From DATFMH01 sp035267045 (lineage in GTDB: Bacteria > Bacteroidota > Rhodothermia > Balneolales > DATFMH01), in contig DATFMH010000151.1 in the NCBI GenBank assembly GCA_035267045.1, positions 1-5,674 of the forward strand: 5,674 bases of DNA, in the 5' to 3' direction. Position 1 is the stretch's first letter; each line of letters begins with the position of its first letter. Shown here piece after piece: positions 5,190-5,674 of the stretch. A program made the translations under genes and the position numbers. The notes under the pieces were generated by a model. The model was not told where the DNA came from, searched no databases, and saw only the letters and a program-made list of their open reading frames with translations.

Positions 5190-5520
5190 TTGGAATGGCA
5201 AACCCGGCATCGCGTTCTGACAATGCCTTCCGACGTCCACTGCAATTGTAATTTATTGAAAATGCAGGCGATTTGATTTCGTTACGACCTGGTGATCATG
5301 AACAGTTGCCTGACAATCCGGGTATGACACTATCCTTATTCGATTAAATCGAATCCATTCAGTACCCATAATTTAAGGGAGCAAATCGTATCTTTTTCAT
5401 AGCTCCATTGGCTTAGACCAGGCTAATTATGCCAATGTAATCCCGATTATTTAAGATGTCATAGATACCGGATCAGCAGGAAGAATTATGGTCGCTATTG
5501 GTACTCTTTCTGATAAAGGA
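5190..5520 (+). pseudogene. broken gene, probably NmrA-like NAD(P)-binding protein remnant
   Basis: One frame from 5252 reads FIENAGDLISLRPGDHEQL and then PDNPGMTLSLFD, up to TAA at 5345-5347. It continues IESIQYP, TAA at 5369-5371, then FKGANRIFFIAPL. At about 5410 the sense passes to another frame, as if one G were lost, and continues GLDQANYANVIPII, TAA at 5452-5454, then DVIDTGSAGRIMVAIGTLSD to the TGA at 5521-5523. The restored order (strand, acidic turn, xGANRIFFIAP, then a DQ helix) resembles the first half of NmrA-family atypical short-chain dehydrogenases, which bind NAD(P) with a Rossmann fold. The N-terminal glycine motif is not clearly preserved, although NGKPGIAF occurs in a third frame near 5193-5216. 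The fragment stops at the neighbouring convergent gene end, so the second half is missing. The family call is a judgement from memory. Confidence 0.5.
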
Positions 5521-5526
5521 TGAAAG

Positions 5527-5674
5527 CTATTTGTACTTATACAACCGTACTTTCCGGATACTGAACGTACGACCCGGCAAATCCAGGTGTCTGCCCTGAT
5601 TGCTTTGGTCCCCATTCAGACGAAGACCGGGAATCCATTTACCATTCATAAATTTACCTTTGTCAATGCTTCCA
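5527..5674 (-). CDS. C-terminal end of a probable GH35/DUF5597-type glycosidase, start outside the window
   Basis: Reading leftward from the window edge, 48 codons end in TAG at 5527-5529. Landmarks are GKFMNGKWIPGLRLNGDQ, then NQGRHLDLP and KVRLYKYK at the very end. The pattern GxFxxGKWxPGxRLNGDQ...GRHLxLP...xVxLYxY resembles the C-terminal beta-domain (DUF5597) of GH35-related beta-galactosidase-like proteins, common in polysaccharide-degrading Bacteroidota. The catalytic domain lies outside, so activity cannot be assigned. Dense family-like residues across the whole frame, ending cleanly in a stop, show this is the real frame although no start is present. It converges with the broken + strand gene. 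Confidence 0.65.
   Translation of the reverse strand, partial: GSIDKGKFMNGKWIPGLRLNGDQSNQGRHLDLPGRTFSIRKVRLYKYK

Noticed and set aside
5060..5251. 63-codon + strand frame beginning in the DsrE-type promoter region
   Set aside because: It starts inside the promoter and leader of the opposite gene, and its low-complexity N-terminal part shows no motif. Only its distal part might overlap the broken NmrA-like gene.
5455..5514. Resemblance of DVIDTGSAGRIMVAIGTLSD to the serine recombinase motif IDTTTPxGRLxFxxxGALAE
   Set aside because: The alignment needs a missing residue and the preceding sequence (GLDQANYANVIPII) does not fit a recombinase. The NmrA-like reading explains a longer stretch.

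Overview
The window looks like a chromosomal segment from a free-living member of the Bacteroidota or a close relative. This is an inference from three things: the mix of genes (a DPP-IV-type S9 peptidase, a DUF5597-like glycosidase C-terminus, exported DsrE-family proteins), the intergenic hairpin repeats, and promoters resembling the TTG-N19-22-TAnnTTTG pattern of that phylum. Most genes lie on the minus strand. The + strand holds only the end of the first gene and a wrecked gene near the right edge.

Layout. (1) 2-211, +: last 69 codons of an S9 (DPP-IV-like) peptidase, with the catalytic Asp and His visible. (2) 212-849: a gene-free, repeat-rich block with tandem 7-mers, a tandem 14-mer, several hairpins, a REP-like palindromic structure, and a perfect 15-bp hairpin that probably terminates katG. 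(3) 850-3093, -: complete katG, the bifunctional catalase-peroxidase, with every catalytic residue I know of in place. Its upstream region carries candidate promoters and a Fur/PerR-type operator. (4) 3094-3794: mostly gene-free, with inverted repeats and faint, unidentified coding traces. (5) 3795-5043, -: a two-gene cluster of exported DsrE-fold proteins. A Sec-exported 155-residue protein comes first and a Tat-exported 230-residue protein second. The two are paralogous, sharing a GVxFxxC motif and a collinear C-terminal VPxG...Q..G.xY block. The cluster has a strong promoter and Shine-Dalgarno just upstream of the first gene. (6) about 5190-5520, +: remains of a broken gene, probably of the NmrA/NAD(P)-binding (atypical SDR) type, with three in-frame TAA codons and a frameshift. 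(7) 5527-5674, -: the last 48 codons of a gene whose start lies outside the window, resembling the C-terminus of GH35/DUF5597 proteins.

How it fits together. KatG removes hydrogen peroxide, and the Fur/PerR-like box suggests control by iron or peroxide. The DsrE pair is predicted to act outside the cytoplasm. DsrE-family proteins are best known as cytoplasmic sulfur-trafficking proteins, so an exported pair with extra cysteines in one partner is the least explained part of the window. The S9 peptidase and glycosidase ends are unrelated neighbours. No RNA gene, CRISPR array or complete mobile element was seen.
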